Counted from the stretch's first letter, positions 9,501 to 18,886 are shown. The stretch: 64,000 nucleotides of DNA from Paenibacillus xerothermodurans (GCF_002220865.2 NZ_NHRJ02000001.1:248001-312000); one strand, 5' to 3'. Made by a program: numbers and translations. Notes: generated by a model not told the origin, from the sequence alone.

Positions 9501-10899
9501 ATGGGATCCGCTCATGCGGGTTAACGAATGTGGCGAATCGGTCGATTTCTTTTCCATCCTTCATTCTCACACCGGCAAGCTCGATAATTTTGTTATTGAC
9601 CACCGACAGGCCCGTGGTTTCAATATCAAACACGATATAATCGGCATCAGCCAGAGTTTGTGATCGTGCATTGGTCACCACCGGGACACCGTCATCCACC
9701 ACGTTGGCCTCTAATCCATAGATCACTTTGATGCCATGCTTTTTCGCGGCTTTGTAAGCGTCCGGATAGCATTGTATTCCGCTGTGGTCGGTTATTGCGA
9801 TCGCTTTGTGACCCCATTTGGCAGCTGTTTTTATGTACTTATCGACAGAAGTGATAGCGTCCATCGTGCTCATGGTCGTGTGTAAGTGAAATTCGACCCG
9901 CTTCTCTTCGGCGTCATCCGAACGATCCGGCGGGGGCATCACTTCGTTGATATCGTTAGGCATAAGCACCAGCTCAGGTACTTGCATAAAGCGGTCATAC
10001 TCTACCTTGCCTCGGACTTTCAACCATGTGCCGTTCTGTATCATACTGTAAATTTTCACATCTTCTTTAGTTTTGGCGAAAGCTTTCACCATGATAGAAT
10101 CAGTAAAATCCGTTATATTGAACGTGAACAAGGTCATCCCATTCTTCAGTTCCTTCGATTCCAGACCGAAGACGGCTCCCTGCAGCGTTATTTTCTTTTC
10201 CTCGTCTTGTACCATTTGAATTGGCACAGGCGCGTCCTTAATTTCATAGCCCACCATCAGTTTCAGCTCTGCGTCAGCAATTGTGTCTGCCGCCTGTTCT
10301 GCTTCTATAGAGGTGATCATCTCCTGTGTTACCACTTTGCCTTCTTCCGCGATCTGTTGGTGGAATTTGTCGTATTCCTCCTGCCGCGCTTCATTCATCG
10401 AGTACCGAACCTGCAGTTCGACCCCGAAAAAATCAAAAAAATATGTCTGGATCCACTGTCCGATATTTTTCTTCTTGGCCATCTCCAAGCCGATTGAATC
10501 CAACATGATCAAAGTCAATATATGCTCGGATACTTCGATTTTCGCTCTGCTCATCCAACCGTTAACGGATGTCGCCTCCCGCTGTACCCATTCCACGAAC
10601 ATGCTCCAATATTCATTGGCGACCGTGTCGGGGGTCACTTCGTCCGTGTATCTCAGCTTGAAACGGATGGCGGCGATGTGAGCAAATTTATCACGGATCA
10701 TTTTGCAAAACGACCGGTACACATCAGCCGGCACGATGCTGTTTTTTACGATATAAAACGTCCACTCGCGGTTTTTGCGGCTTGTTTCCACCTTGTCGAT
10801 ATATCCGTCTTGAAAAAAAGAGTTCACAATCTCAGCGGGCACGCGTGCCTGCTCCATCAGCATTTCGAATCGCTCTCTTTTTACTGCTGTACCGCTCAT
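6592..10899 (-). CDS. polC: DNA polymerase III alpha subunit, Gram-positive PolC type
   Basis: This 1435-residue replicative polymerase has its own proofreading exonuclease. The order is N-terminal domains, an OB fold (about 230-320), a PHP domain (HLHT near 338) interrupted by the DEDDh exonuclease (FDIETTGLS with Asp425 and Glu427; AHNARFDMGF), the rest of PHP, then the palm with the PDIDLNFSG catalytic motif and a zinc-binding CQSC...CPKC module. Length and exonuclease numbering match Bacillus PolC. The ATG at 10899 follows GGGGGAGGAAGTTC, whereas the longer reading would start upstream of that site. It lies directly after proS with an intervening terminator. Confidence 0.97.
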   Translation of the reverse strand: MSGTAVKRERFEMLMEQARVPAEIVNSFFQDGYIDKVETSRKNREWTFYIVKNSIVPADVYRSFCKMIRDKFAHIAAIRFKLRYTDEVTPDTVANEYWSMFVEWVQREATSVNGWMSRAKIEVSEHILTLIMLDSIGLEMAKKKNIGQWIQTYFFDFFGVELQVRYSMNEARQEEYDKFHQQIAEEGKVVTQEMITSIEAEQAADTIADAELKLMVGYEIKDAPVPIQMVQDEEKKITLQGAVFGLESKELKNGMTLFTFNITDFTDSIMVKAFAKTKEDVKIYSMIQNGTWLKVRGKVEYDRFMQVPELVLMPNDINEVMPPPDRSDDAEEKRVEFHLHTTMSTMDAITSVDKYIKTAAKWGHKAIAITDHSGIQCYPDAYKAAKKHGIKVIYGLEANVVDDGVPVVTNARSQTLADADYIVFDIETTGLSVVNNKIIELAGVRMKDGKEIDRFATFVNPHERIPYNIQQLTNINDDMVRDAPDLEDVLPKFFDFIGDSVLVAHNARFDMGFIQANCKRLGLPVVNNPSLDTLELARLLFPAMKNHRLNTLTEKFKINLDNHHRAIDDSVALGHVLFNLIKEANQRGLSDLAQLNDNVGKNLKNTRPFHCCIYAKNAVGKKNLFSLVSLSHTEYFHRVARIPKSKLVELREGLIIASGCEKGEFYETVLNKSVEEAEQVAEFYDVLEIQPTCVNMHLVEKGLVGSQEQLEDANRRVLEIGRKLGKPVIATGNVHYLQPRDKICRDITINGITGFSPLKDIRKPDVHFRTTKEMLAQFEYLGKETAYEVVVRNTSDLADQFEEFELFPTKLFTPIIEGADDEIRNTCYATAKRIYGNPVPEVVTARLEKELVPIIKYGFSANYLISERLVKKSNEDGYLVGSRGSVGSSVVATFLGISEVNPLPPHYICQSCQHSEWFLDGSIPSGFDLPDKDCPKCGAKLKGEGQDIPFETFLGFKGDKVPDIDLNFSGEYQPVAHNYTKVLFGEKHVFRAGTIGTIAEKTAFGYVKKYEEEQGKKWRNAEISRLALGFTGVKRSTGQHPGGIVVVPDYIDVDDITPVQYPADDTSSEWKTTHFDYHAFDANLLKLDILGHDDPTMMRMLQDLTGVDPTTIPMNDPKVMSIFNSTKALGVTPEQIRTPVATYGVPEMGTKFVRQMLQETQPSSFADLLQISGLSHGTGVWLGNAQELIKNGTCNIKTVIGCRDDIMLYLIYKAGMDAGLAFKITESVRKGKGLTPEWKEDMKKHKVPAWYIESCERIEYMFPKAHAAAYVISAVRTAYFKLYYPIAFYATYFTVRAEDFDLDLLCQGYDAILRKLIEIEDKGFQATPKEKSMISILEMALEMTARGFSFKPIDLYKSSANKFLVDGDSLIPPFSAVAGIGENAARSIAAAKDAGPFLSVEDFQLRSKASKTIVELLGSMGCFRGLPETNQLSLF

Positions 10900-10925
10900 G
10901 AACTTCCTCCCCCAAAAAAATACAA

Positions 10926-10960
10926 AGGGCAAACAGGAGATGTTGCTTCCGATTTGCCCT
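10926..10960 (-). terminator. Intrinsic terminator between proS and polC
   Basis: On the minus strand the stem AGGGCAAA/TTTGCCCT (8 bp, 19-nt loop) is followed by TTGTATTTTTTT. The plus strand also shows TTTGCCCTATTTTT, so it may act in both directions. The polC ribosome site begins only a few bases after the T-run. Confidence 0.8.
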
Positions 10961-10973
10961 ATTTTTCACTTCA

Positions 10974-12422
10974 TTAGTAAGCTCTGCCGAACACGACGGT
11001 GTGCTCTGCAGTGTCGCCGCACACGAGACAAGTCTTTTTGTGCTCAGCCGGTTCAAATGGTATGTTCCGGCTTGTTGCACCGGTTTCTTCCTTAACCTGT
11101 GCCTCGCAAGCGTCGGAGCCGCACCAGCCTGCCAGCGCGAAGCCGCGTTTTTGCTCCAAAAATGCTTTGAATTCATCTAAGCTGTCGACCGACGTGAAGT
11201 TATCATCGCGGAACTGCTTAGCTTTATCATACATTTGTTGATGAATTTCCGCCAGCATGTTTTGCACTTCTTCGACAAATTGCTCCTGCCGGACGATCTT
11301 TTTCTCCCCGGTGATCCTCGACACCAAGACAACCTGGCCGTTATCCATATCACGCGGCCCCAGTTCCACCCGGATCGGCACGCCGCGCATTTCATATTCG
11401 TTGAATTTCCAGCCCGGACTCTGGTCTGGACGATCATCCACTTTCACGCGAACGCCGGCTTGTTTTAACTGGTCAAACAGCTCATTGACTCGACCAACGA
11501 CCTGCTCTCTTGTCTTAGGAGGTCCGATCGGGATCATGATTACCTGCGTCGGGGCTACTTTGGGCGGAAGAACTAGTCCGCGGTCATCGCCATGCACCAT
11601 AATTAACGCACCAATTAGTCGTGTACTTACCCCCCAGGAAGTGGTATGACAAAATTGATGCTGGTTCTCGCGGTCCAAATATTTGATGTCGAATGCGACA
11701 GCGAAGTTAGTCCCCATATAGTGCGACGTACCCGCTTGCACCGCTTTTCCGTCTTTCATCATAGCTTCGATGGAGAAAGTGTCCACCGCACCCGCGAACT
11801 TCTCGGACTTGGTTTTCTGCCCGACAATGACAGGTATCGCTAAGAAGTTTTCGGCGAAGTCACGGTAAATTTCGAGCATCTGCAATGTCTCCCGGCGTGC
11901 GTCAGCCTCGTCCTCGTGAGCCGTATGCCCCTCCTGCCAGAGGAATTCACTTGTGCGCAAAAACGGCTGCGTTCTTTTCTCCCAGCGGACTACGTTCGCC
12001 CACTGATTGATCAACAACGGCAGATCCCGGTAGGAATTAATCCATTCCGAGTACATGTGCCCAAACATCGTTTCCGAGGTTGGACGAATCGCCAGACGCT
12101 CTTCAAGCTTTTCACCGCCTGCTTCCGTTACCCAAGGCAGCTCCGGATTGAAGCCCTCTACATGTTCCTTCTCCTTCTGAAAGAAGCTTTCAGGGATGAA
12201 AATCGGAAAATAGGCATTGCGGTGGCCTGTTTCCTTAAAGCGAGCGTCCAATTCACGCTGTATGTTCTCCCAGATCTCATAACTGTCAGGTTTAAACACA
12301 ATGCAGCCGCGCACGGGCGAATAGCTCATCAAATCCGCTTTTTTGATCACATCAATATACCATCTGGAGAAGTCCTCGCCTTGAGGCGTGATCTCCTTCA
12401 CAAATTGTTTTTCGTTTGACAT
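10974..12422 (-). CDS. proS: Prolyl-tRNA synthetase, archaeal/eukaryotic-like (type 3) form
   Basis: This 482-residue class II synthetase charges tRNA-Pro. It carries the class II catalytic core (RPTSETMFGHMYSEWI as motif 1/2 region, GTSHYMGTNF, motif 3-like HGDDRGLVLPPKVAP), an anticodon-binding domain and a C-terminal zinc-like region (CGSDACE ... CLVCGD) ending in a terminal Tyr. It lacks the roughly 180-residue editing insertion that separates motifs 2 and 3 in ordinary bacterial ProRS of about 565 residues, so it belongs to the short archaeal/eukaryotic-like class. The ATG at 12422 follows GGGAGGTAAGG. It occupies the usual Bacillus proS slot between rseP and polC. Confidence 0.95.
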   Translation of the reverse strand: MSNEKQFVKEITPQGEDFSRWYIDVIKKADLMSYSPVRGCIVFKPDSYEIWENIQRELDARFKETGHRNAYFPIFIPESFFQKEKEHVEGFNPELPWVTEAGGEKLEERLAIRPTSETMFGHMYSEWINSYRDLPLLINQWANVVRWEKRTQPFLRTSEFLWQEGHTAHEDEADARRETLQMLEIYRDFAENFLAIPVIVGQKTKSEKFAGAVDTFSIEAMMKDGKAVQAGTSHYMGTNFAVAFDIKYLDRENQHQFCHTTSWGVSTRLIGALIMVHGDDRGLVLPPKVAPTQVIMIPIGPPKTREQVVGRVNELFDQLKQAGVRVKVDDRPDQSPGWKFNEYEMRGVPIRVELGPRDMDNGQVVLVSRITGEKKIVRQEQFVEEVQNMLAEIHQQMYDKAKQFRDDNFTSVDSLDEFKAFLEQKRGFALAGWCGSDACEAQVKEETGATSRNIPFEPAEHKKTCLVCGDTAEHTVVFGRAY

Positions 12423-12470
12423 CTCGTCCTTACCTCCCGGCAATGGGTAGCAAATTATTTTATAGGTCTT

Positions 12471-13724
12471 TTAACCCTGGATAAGCCTTAATATATCGTT
12501 ATATGTCACTGCGAGCATCAACAGCATGAGCATCGCGAAGCCCACGAAATGTACCATACTTTCCCTGCTCGGGTCCACAGGTTTCCCGCGCAGTGCTTCA
12601 AATCCGAGAAATACAAGTCGGCTGCCGTCGAGCGCCGGAAATGGGAGAAGGTTGAATAAGCCCAAGTACAAGCTCATGGCCGCTACCCATGAAATGTACT
12701 GAATCAGCCCGGCTGATGCCTGCTCGCTGGTGAATTCCACGATACGTACAGGTCCGCCCAGGTCATCCAGTTCGAACTGCAGTGTGACCATGTCGGCAAA
12801 CCCGTGCAAGATCGCGGCGGTGAGCGTGGTCATCGTGTTCCAACCATGGGTGATGCCTTCTATAAAGCTCGCTTCTCGGTTCTCCGATATTAAAGTGACG
12901 CCAACTAGTCCGCCGTCCTTGTCCACAGGAGTAATCTCCTTGCGAAGCTGCTCGTTGTTTCTTTCAATGATCCACACCATTGGCTGATTGGCTGACTCCC
13001 TGATTAGATCTTTCAGCTTGGCGCCATCTGCTCCAATCCGCTCATTGTTGATGACCAACACAATATCGTTAGCTTGTAATCCGGCTTTCTCTGCGGGGGC
13101 GCCAGGCTCCGTGCTCCGAATCTTAATCTTATCAGGCACGCCGGCCACAAATACAACGCTAACGAACAGCACGAAAGCCAGAATGAAGTTCATCGCAGGC
13201 CCCGCAAATATGGCAAGCGCCCGCTGTCCAACCGTTTTACTGCCGAATTGGCGATCCCACGGCGCGATCTGTGTTTCTCTGTCTTTGCTTACCATCATCG
13301 CCTGTGGATGCACCGGAAACTGCATCATCTCTCCGTCCACATCCAATTTCACCGATAAACGACGCTCGAGATCAATGTCCTCAACGACTCCGACTAAGCT
13401 GTCGGATCTCTTGTCAAAGTCGTTCAGATATATATGCGAAACCGTGTTCCCATCGAGTGCAACGGCGACCCGCTGCCCCGGATTGATCTGCACGATCTCC
13501 GGGTCTTCTCCGGCCATGCGCACAAAGCCTCCAATGGGCAGCAGACGCAGCGTGTAACGCGTCTCTCCCCTTTTGAAGGATATGAGCTTGGGTCCGAATC
13601 CGATGGCAAATTCCCGTACCAAGATGCCAGCCCGCTTGGCAAAATAAAAATGCCCCCACTCGTGGATGGTCACCAAGACGAAAAATAGTAATACGATTTG
13701 AAAAACATTCTGCAACATAGCCAA
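12471..13724 (-). CDS. rseP: Site-2 intramembrane zinc metalloprotease RseP/RasP
   Basis: This 417-residue integral membrane protease cleaves transmembrane substrates such as anti-sigma factors after a first site-1 cut. The active-site HEWGH lies in the first membrane segment (about residue 20). Two periplasm-facing regions include a PDZ domain (GAPAEKAGLQANDIV), and NLLPFPALDGSRL supplies the LDG third metal ligand. The TTG at 13724 has the best spacing to GGGAGG; an ATG two codons later is the alternative. It belongs to the conserved uppS-cdsA-dxr-rseP-proS block. Confidence 0.94.
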   Translation of the reverse strand: MAMLQNVFQIVLLFFVLVTIHEWGHFYFAKRAGILVREFAIGFGPKLISFKRGETRYTLRLLPIGGFVRMAGEDPEIVQINPGQRVAVALDGNTVSHIYLNDFDKRSDSLVGVVEDIDLERRLSVKLDVDGEMMQFPVHPQAMMVSKDRETQIAPWDRQFGSKTVGQRALAIFAGPAMNFILAFVLFVSVVFVAGVPDKIKIRSTEPGAPAEKAGLQANDIVLVINNERIGADGAKLKDLIRESANQPMVWIIERNNEQLRKEITPVDKDGGLVGVTLISENREASFIEGITHGWNTMTTLTAAILHGFADMVTLQFELDDLGGPVRIVEFTSEQASAGLIQYISWVAAMSLYLGLFNLLPFPALDGSRLVFLGFEALRGKPVDPSRESMVHFVGFAMLMLLMLAVTYNDILRLIQG

Positions 13725-14008
13725 CTCGCAAAATCCTCCCTTATGCATCGATTAGTCAAGTATATGCCATGGCCTGGCTCGTTTGTATGAGAGAAATGGA
13801 ATTTATCAGCCAAAAAAGCTTCTTCGGTAAAGTAGTTTTGCGGCGAAGCTTCCGTGGCATGGGGCTGGAGCACAGCCATCCAGCGTGCCCCCGCCCAAGC
13901 CTATCTTTAAGATTAACATTATTCTCAATAGGAATACAAGCAGCGCCATGATAAGAGCATATGATCCTGCTAGTCAAATCAGGCTGGAGAATACGCGATA
14001 CGGCGTTT
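13725..14008 (-). other. Gene-free stretch between dxr and rseP
   Basis: These 284 bp hold no convincing gene; short frames on either strand lack ribosome sites and family resemblance. The notable element is a possible terminator (listed next). An rseP promoter must lie in the remainder if that terminator works, but I cannot identify good -35 and -10 boxes. Confidence 0.6.
13816..13851 (-). terminator. Possible terminator after dxr
   Basis: On the minus strand AAGCTTC pairs with GAAGCTT across a loop of about 22 nt, and TTTT follows the stem. The stem can be extended imperfectly with CG pairs. The stem is short and the loop large, so it may be leaky. Confidence 0.45.
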
Positions 14009-15151
14009 TCAATTTATGCTGCCGGCCACATGTCTTGCCCAAGCATCGGCCTCGGTTATCTGCTCTATGTCGGGATTGCTCGCCACTGCATGCCGTTCCA
14101 GCACTTCCTTAATGATGTCTTCTATCTGCAAAAAGCGGATCTCCCCGTTCAAAAAGCGCTGTACCGCGGTCTCATTCGCCGCGTTGAATACTGTTGTAGC
14201 GGTACCTCCGGCCTTTCCGCTGTCGTATGCAAGCTGCAGGCAGGGGAAGCGCTCGAAGTCCATTTCGCGGAAATGAAGTTGGGCGACTTGCGCCAAACTC
14301 AATGAACGGGTTGGAGTGGGCAGACGCTGCGGGTATGTCAGCGCATATTGAATGGGCACCCGCATATCGGGATTGCCCAGCTGGGCGATAATGCTGTGAT
14401 CCCTAAACTCCACATACGAATGAATGATGCTTTCCGGATGTATGATCACATCGATCTGGGCGTAAGGGAGCCCGAACAGCCAATGGGCCTCTATTACTTC
14501 CAGGCCTTTATTAACCATCGTTGCGGAATCTATCGTGATCTTCGCGCCCATGGACCAATTGGGATGCTGCAGGGCTTGCTCGACCGTTACGTCCCGCAGC
14601 TCTGCGCGGGAGCGGTCCCGAAACGATCCGCCGGAGGCAGTTAGGGTAATCTTATGTACGTCCTCGATAGACTCGCCGTTTAAGCATTGAAAAATCGCGG
14701 AGTGTTCGCTGTCGATCGGCAAGAGTTTGACACCGTGGCGTCGTATGCTCTCCGTCACAATATGTCCTGCACTCACTAACGTTTCTTTGTTGGCCAAGCC
14801 GATATCCTTCCCGGCTTCAATTGCCGCCAGCGTTGGCCGCAGCCCCTGGCTTCCCACCACTGCGGTTACCACGAAATCGGCATCCGTGCCTGCGGCGATT
14901 TCCTGAAGGCCCTCCGCACCGTAAAACACCTCTGTACCTGCCGGCACCAATTGCTTTAGCTCTTCGGCCAACGTTTTGGTTGCTACGGAAACTTTTTTCG
15001 GTTGAAACCGGATGACTTGCTCAGCCAGCAAAGACAGATTCTGGCCGCCGGCAAGGCCTTCCACAGTGAAGAGCTCGGGGTGATGCGAAATAACGTCTAA
15101 GGTTTGAGTTCCGATGGAACCGGTGGAACCGAGAATGGCAATCCGTTTCAT
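14009..15151 (-). CDS. dxr: 1-deoxy-D-xylulose-5-phosphate reductoisomerase
   Basis: This 380-residue enzyme makes 2-C-methyl-D-erythritol 4-phosphate, the committed step of the non-mevalonate isoprenoid pathway. The NADPH-binding GSTGSIGTQTLDV is at the N-terminus, ANKETLVSAG at about 120, and the metal/substrate region LPIDSEHSAIFQCL at about 145. The ATG at 15151 follows GTGAGGTGAAAA. It is transcribed with uppS and cdsA, which use isoprenoid and lipid precursors. Length is normal and no key motif is missing. Confidence 0.96.
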   Translation of the reverse strand: MKRIAILGSTGSIGTQTLDVISHHPELFTVEGLAGGQNLSLLAEQVIRFQPKKVSVATKTLAEELKQLVPAGTEVFYGAEGLQEIAAGTDADFVVTAVVGSQGLRPTLAAIEAGKDIGLANKETLVSAGHIVTESIRRHGVKLLPIDSEHSAIFQCLNGESIEDVHKITLTASGGSFRDRSRAELRDVTVEQALQHPNWSMGAKITIDSATMVNKGLEVIEAHWLFGLPYAQIDVIIHPESIIHSYVEFRDHSIIAQLGNPDMRVPIQYALTYPQRLPTPTRSLSLAQVAQLHFREMDFERFPCLQLAYDSGKAGGTATTVFNAANETAVQRFLNGEIRFLQIEDIIKEVLERHAVASNPDIEQITEADAWARHVAGSIN

Positions 15152-15170
15152 TTTTCACCTCACTGCTAAA

Positions 15171-15971
15171 TTATGTATGGGGAATTAAGGCGAACAGGTG
15201 CACCGCAGGAAAGACGATCAACCAGCTGTCCACGCGGTCAAGCACACCGCCATGTCCCGGTAGGATCGCGCCGGTGTCTTTAATTCCCTTCGCCCTCTTA
15301 TATGCAGACTGGATCAGATCACCCATTTGTCCGACTATCGCTATCACGGCACCCAGCAGCACGGCATCCAGCCACGACAGCGTGTCCGGCCTTGCAAGCC
15401 AGAAACATAACGCTACCGCCACTGAAACGATAATACCGCCCAGTGCCCCTTCGATCGATTTGTTCGGACTAATGGTCGGCCAGAGGGGGCGTTTACCGAT
15501 GGCGGAACCAACGAAATAAGCCCCGGAATCCGTCCCCCAAATGCAAAAAAAGACAAGCAGCGTCCAGAACAGCCCGCCATTGTCTAACATGCGGGTTTCT
15601 ATCATATAGTGGAAACCCGTTCCGATATATACCATACCGAGAAAAGACATGGCGATCTGATCGATCGTCACTTTGTTTTTTGATATTACTGTAACACAGA
15701 AGTAAATAAATAAAAAAAACCATATCAACTGTTCTATGGAAAGAACTGGATAGGGATCGGATATTTGCCAAGGCACCGCTAAACAGACAACACCCAAATA
15801 ACCGAGCCATGTCGTTGCTTTATACTGTTTCAAACCATTCATTCGCGCAAATTCATCAAAACCGACGATCGCTAACAAAATGATTAAGCCTGCATACCAG
15901 AACGTTCCCAAATACAATAAGACCAAAAAAACTAACCCTGCAGTCAGACCTGTGATGACTCGCTGCTTCAA
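15171..15971 (-). CDS. cdsA: Phosphatidate cytidylyltransferase CdsA
   Basis: This 266-residue membrane enzyme makes CDP-diacylglycerol from phosphatidic acid and CTP for phospholipid synthesis. It has about seven to eight hydrophobic segments and the family signature near the C-terminus (SAYKRAKGIKDTGAILPGHGGVLDRVDS, with its conserved K-D-x-G and H-G-G-x-x-D-R-x-D residues). The start is a TTG at 15971 after GGAGGAATACAA. It lies between uppS and dxr as in other Bacillales. Confidence 0.95.
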   Translation of the reverse strand: MKQRVITGLTAGLVFLVLLYLGTFWYAGLIILLAIVGFDEFARMNGLKQYKATTWLGYLGVVCLAVPWQISDPYPVLSIEQLIWFFLFIYFCVTVISKNKVTIDQIAMSFLGMVYIGTGFHYMIETRMLDNGGLFWTLLVFFCIWGTDSGAYFVGSAIGKRPLWPTISPNKSIEGALGGIIVSVAVALCFWLARPDTLSWLDAVLLGAVIAIVGQMGDLIQSAYKRAKGIKDTGAILPGHGGVLDRVDSWLIVFPAVHLFALIPHT

Positions 15972-15992
15972 TTGTATTCCTCCGTTTGCTGG

Positions 15993-16760
15993 CTAAAGTC
16001 CGCCATACCTTCGTGCTCGGCGTTGATATTCTCCAATGGCTTCATAAAAATGCTGCTCAGAGAATTCAGGCCAGCATAAATCCGTGAACCATAGTTCCGA
16101 GTAGGCCAGCTGCCATAGCATGAAGTTGCTGATCCGTAGCTCACCGCTAGTACGAATCAATAGATCTGGATCGGGAAGCGGATTTGTCAGCAGATAACTC
16201 GAGAACAACGACTCGTCGATGGCGTCCGCACTTATTACCCCATCAGTGATATCTTGAGCCATCTGTTTCACACCGGAGAGCATTTCTTTTCGGCTCCCAT
16301 AATTTAAAGCAAAGTTCAGTATCAGCCCGTCATTATGCTTTGTCTGTTCGATTGCGTCTTCGATGGCTTTTAATGTATACTCCGGCAAGCCTTCCTTCCA
16401 TCCCGTCATGCGGATTTGCACATTGTTCGCTATTAGCTCTTCAATTTCTTTCGGAAAAAATTCCAGCGGGAGCTTCATCAGATATTCGACTTCTTCTTTT
16501 GGGCGCTTCCAATTTTCAGTGGAAAATGCATACATGGTAAGCACGTTGACGCCAATTGCGTTTGCAGCCATGGTGATTTTTTTAACGTTTTTCATCCCTG
16601 AATGGTGGCCGGCAACGCGGGGTAGACCTCGTTTTTGCGCCCATCGGCCGTTGCCGTCCATGATGACCGCCACATGGTTCGGAATGTTGTCGGAATCGAG
16701 CCGTGGAATGAGCTCTTCACCCTGAGGCTTGCTTCCAAACCACTTTTTGAAAGGTATCAT
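15993..16760 (-). CDS. uppS: Undecaprenyl diphosphate synthase (cis-prenyltransferase)
   Basis: This 255-residue enzyme elongates farnesyl diphosphate with isopentenyl diphosphate to the C55 carrier used for cell-wall synthesis. Signatures are HVAVIMDGNGRWA (catalytic Asp in region I, about residue 35), YAFSTENWKRP, and DLLIRTSGELRISNF with ELWFTD at the C-terminal end. The N-terminal 28 residues before the core are variable. The ATG at 16760 follows GGAGGCAAACAAAA. It is the first gene after the frr terminator. Confidence 0.96.
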   Translation of the reverse strand: MIPFKKWFGSKPQGEELIPRLDSDNIPNHVAVIMDGNGRWAQKRGLPRVAGHHSGMKNVKKITMAANAIGVNVLTMYAFSTENWKRPKEEVEYLMKLPLEFFPKEIEELIANNVQIRMTGWKEGLPEYTLKAIEDAIEQTKHNDGLILNFALNYGSRKEMLSGVKQMAQDITDGVISADAIDESLFSSYLLTNPLPDPDLLIRTSGELRISNFMLWQLAYSELWFTDLCWPEFSEQHFYEAIGEYQRRARRYGGL

Positions 16761-16788
16761 TTTTGTTTGCCTCCAGTAAGGAAAGACT

Positions 16789-16815
16789 AAAAGCCCCCTC
16801 GAGAGGGGGTCTTTT
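16789..16815 (-). terminator. Terminator between frr and uppS
   Basis: A GC-rich hairpin (CCCCCT/AGGGGG with a CGAG loop, flanked by AAAAG/CTTTT) forms on both strands and ends in TTTT on either side. It starts 4 bp after the frr stop and finishes about 29 bp before uppS, leaving no space for a full promoter in between. Confidence 0.8.
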
Positions 16816-16818
16816 ACA

Positions 16819-17373
16819 TTATACTTCCATAATTTCTTTTTCTTTCACGGCTAACACTTTCTCCACTTCACCGATGAACTTATCGGTAAACTTCTGGATA
16901 TCGTCTTGATGCTTGCGGGCTTCATCCTCAGATATACCGCTTTTTTCAAGCTTCTTGATATCATCATTGGCATCGCGTCGTACGTTACGAATAGCCACTT
17001 TAGCTTCTTCGCCGAATTTACGCGTCATTTTGACCAACTCCGCCCGCCGTTCCTCCGTTAAGGCCGGAATAACGATGCGGATCTGAGAACCGTCGCTCGA
17101 TGGCGTCAAACCCAGATCTGATTTCAAAATCGCTTTCTCAATGGCCGACACCGAGCTTTTATCCCAAGGTTGAATCATCAGCGTACGTGAATCCGGGGTG
17201 TTGATGTTAGCGAGTTGGCTCACTGGAGTCATCGCGCCGTAATACTCGACTTGTACACGATCCAGGAGCGCCGGTGTAGCTCGGCCGGCACGTAAACTGG
17301 CAAGGTCTTTCTTCAGCGCACCGACGGCTTTCTCCATGCGGTCTTCCGCGCTTTTCTTAATCGACTGTGGCAT
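16819..17373 (-). CDS. frr: Ribosome recycling factor
   Basis: This 184-residue protein splits post-termination ribosomes together with EF-G. It starts with a helix containing [23 protein letters not shown], has the [16 protein letters not shown] beta region, and ends with the long helical domain ([32 protein letters not shown]). Length equals the family norm of about 185. The ATG at 17373 follows GGGAGTG. It starts 3 bp after pyrH, the common pyrH-frr pairing. Confidence 0.97.
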   Translation of the reverse strand: MPQSIKKSAEDRMEKAVGALKKDLASLRAGRATPALLDRVQVEYYGAMTPVSQLANINTPDSRTLMIQPWDKSSVSAIEKAILKSDLGLTPSSDGSQIRIVIPALTEERRAELVKMTRKFGEEAKVAIRNVRRDANDDIKKLEKSGISEDEARKHQDDIQKFTDKFIGEVEKVLAVKEKEIMEV

Positions 17374-17376
17374 TAT

Positions 17377-18105
<729 letters not shown>

Positions 18106-18154
18106 TTATCCCCCCGTTCGAAAGCAGCTATAATTGTTTATGTTTAAAAAAGAA

Positions 18155-18171
18155 GGAACACTAAGTGTTCC
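18155..18171 (-). terminator. Terminator after tsf
   Basis: On the minus strand GGAACAC/GTGTTCC forms a perfect 7-bp stem with a three-base loop, followed by TTCTTTTTT. It lies 20-37 bp downstream of the tsf stop and should insulate pyrH-frr from rpsB-tsf. Confidence 0.85.
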
Positions 18172-18191
18172 CGCGATTTCGGTTTTCTTAT

Positions 18192-18845
18192 TTAGTCCTT
18201 CTTCACTTGCGCCATAACTTCTTCAGCAAAGTTTTCTTGTTTTTTCTCTAAGCCTTCCCCTAGCTCGAAGCGGACAAAGCGGCGAATCGTAATGTTCTCT
18301 CCGATCGCAGCAACCTTTTCATTAAGAAGCTGGCCCACGGTTTTGTCTGGATCTTTGATAAACGGCTGTTCCATCAAGCAGTACTCTTCATAATATTTAC
18401 CAAGGCGGCCTTCCACCATTTTTTCAACAATGTTAGCCGGTTTGCCTTCATTCAGCGCTTGGTTTTTAAGGATTTCACGCTCTTTGTCCAGCGCGTCTTG
18501 AGGCACATCCTCACGGCGTACGTACAATGGATTAGCTGCTGCGATTTGCATCGCTACGTCTCTTGCGAAATCCCGGAATTGATCAGTTTTGCCAACGAAG
18601 TCAGTTTCACAGTTAATTTCTACAAGCACGCCGATCCGCCCGCCTCCATGGATGTAAGACTCGACAACGCCTTCAGTAGCGATACGTCCAGCTTTGTTAG
18701 CCGCGGCAGACAAGCCCTTTTCACGCAGAATTTCCGCCGCTTTGGTCAAATCACCATTCGCTTCTTCCAACGCTTTTTTACAATCGAGCATTCCTGCTCC
18801 CGTTTTTTCGCGCAATTCTTTTACCGATGCTGCATTTACCGCCAT
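18192..18845 (-). CDS. tsf: Elongation factor Ts
   Basis: This 217-residue protein exchanges GDP for GTP on EF-Tu. The N-terminal UBA-like domain carries [25 protein letters not shown], followed by the core with [14 protein letters not shown]. The C-terminus is short, as in Firmicutes and cyanobacteria, compared with about 283 residues in E. coli. The ATG at 18845 follows CAAGGAGGCCAAAAC. It is paired with rpsB but separated by a strong hairpin. Confidence 0.96.
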   Translation of the reverse strand: MAVNAASVKELREKTGAGMLDCKKALEEANGDLTKAAEILREKGLSAAANKAGRIATEGVVESYIHGGGRIGVLVEINCETDFVGKTDQFRDFARDVAMQIAAANPLYVRREDVPQDALDKEREILKNQALNEGKPANIVEKMVEGRLGKYYEEYCLMEQPFIKDPDKTVGQLLNEKVAAIGENITIRRFVRFELGEGLEKKQENFAEEVMAQVKKD

Positions 18846-18886
18846 GTTTTGGCCTCCTTGTATTTTAGATTATGTATCCCTAAAAA

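Noticed and set aside
9886-10497. 203-codon open frame on the plus strand opposite polC
   Set aside because: No ribosome site or recognisable domain; the minus-strand PolC frame is continuous through it.
12423-12470. Possible T-box leader before proS
   Set aside because: Only 48 bp separate rseP and proS, far too short for a T-box, and no T-box sequence is seen.
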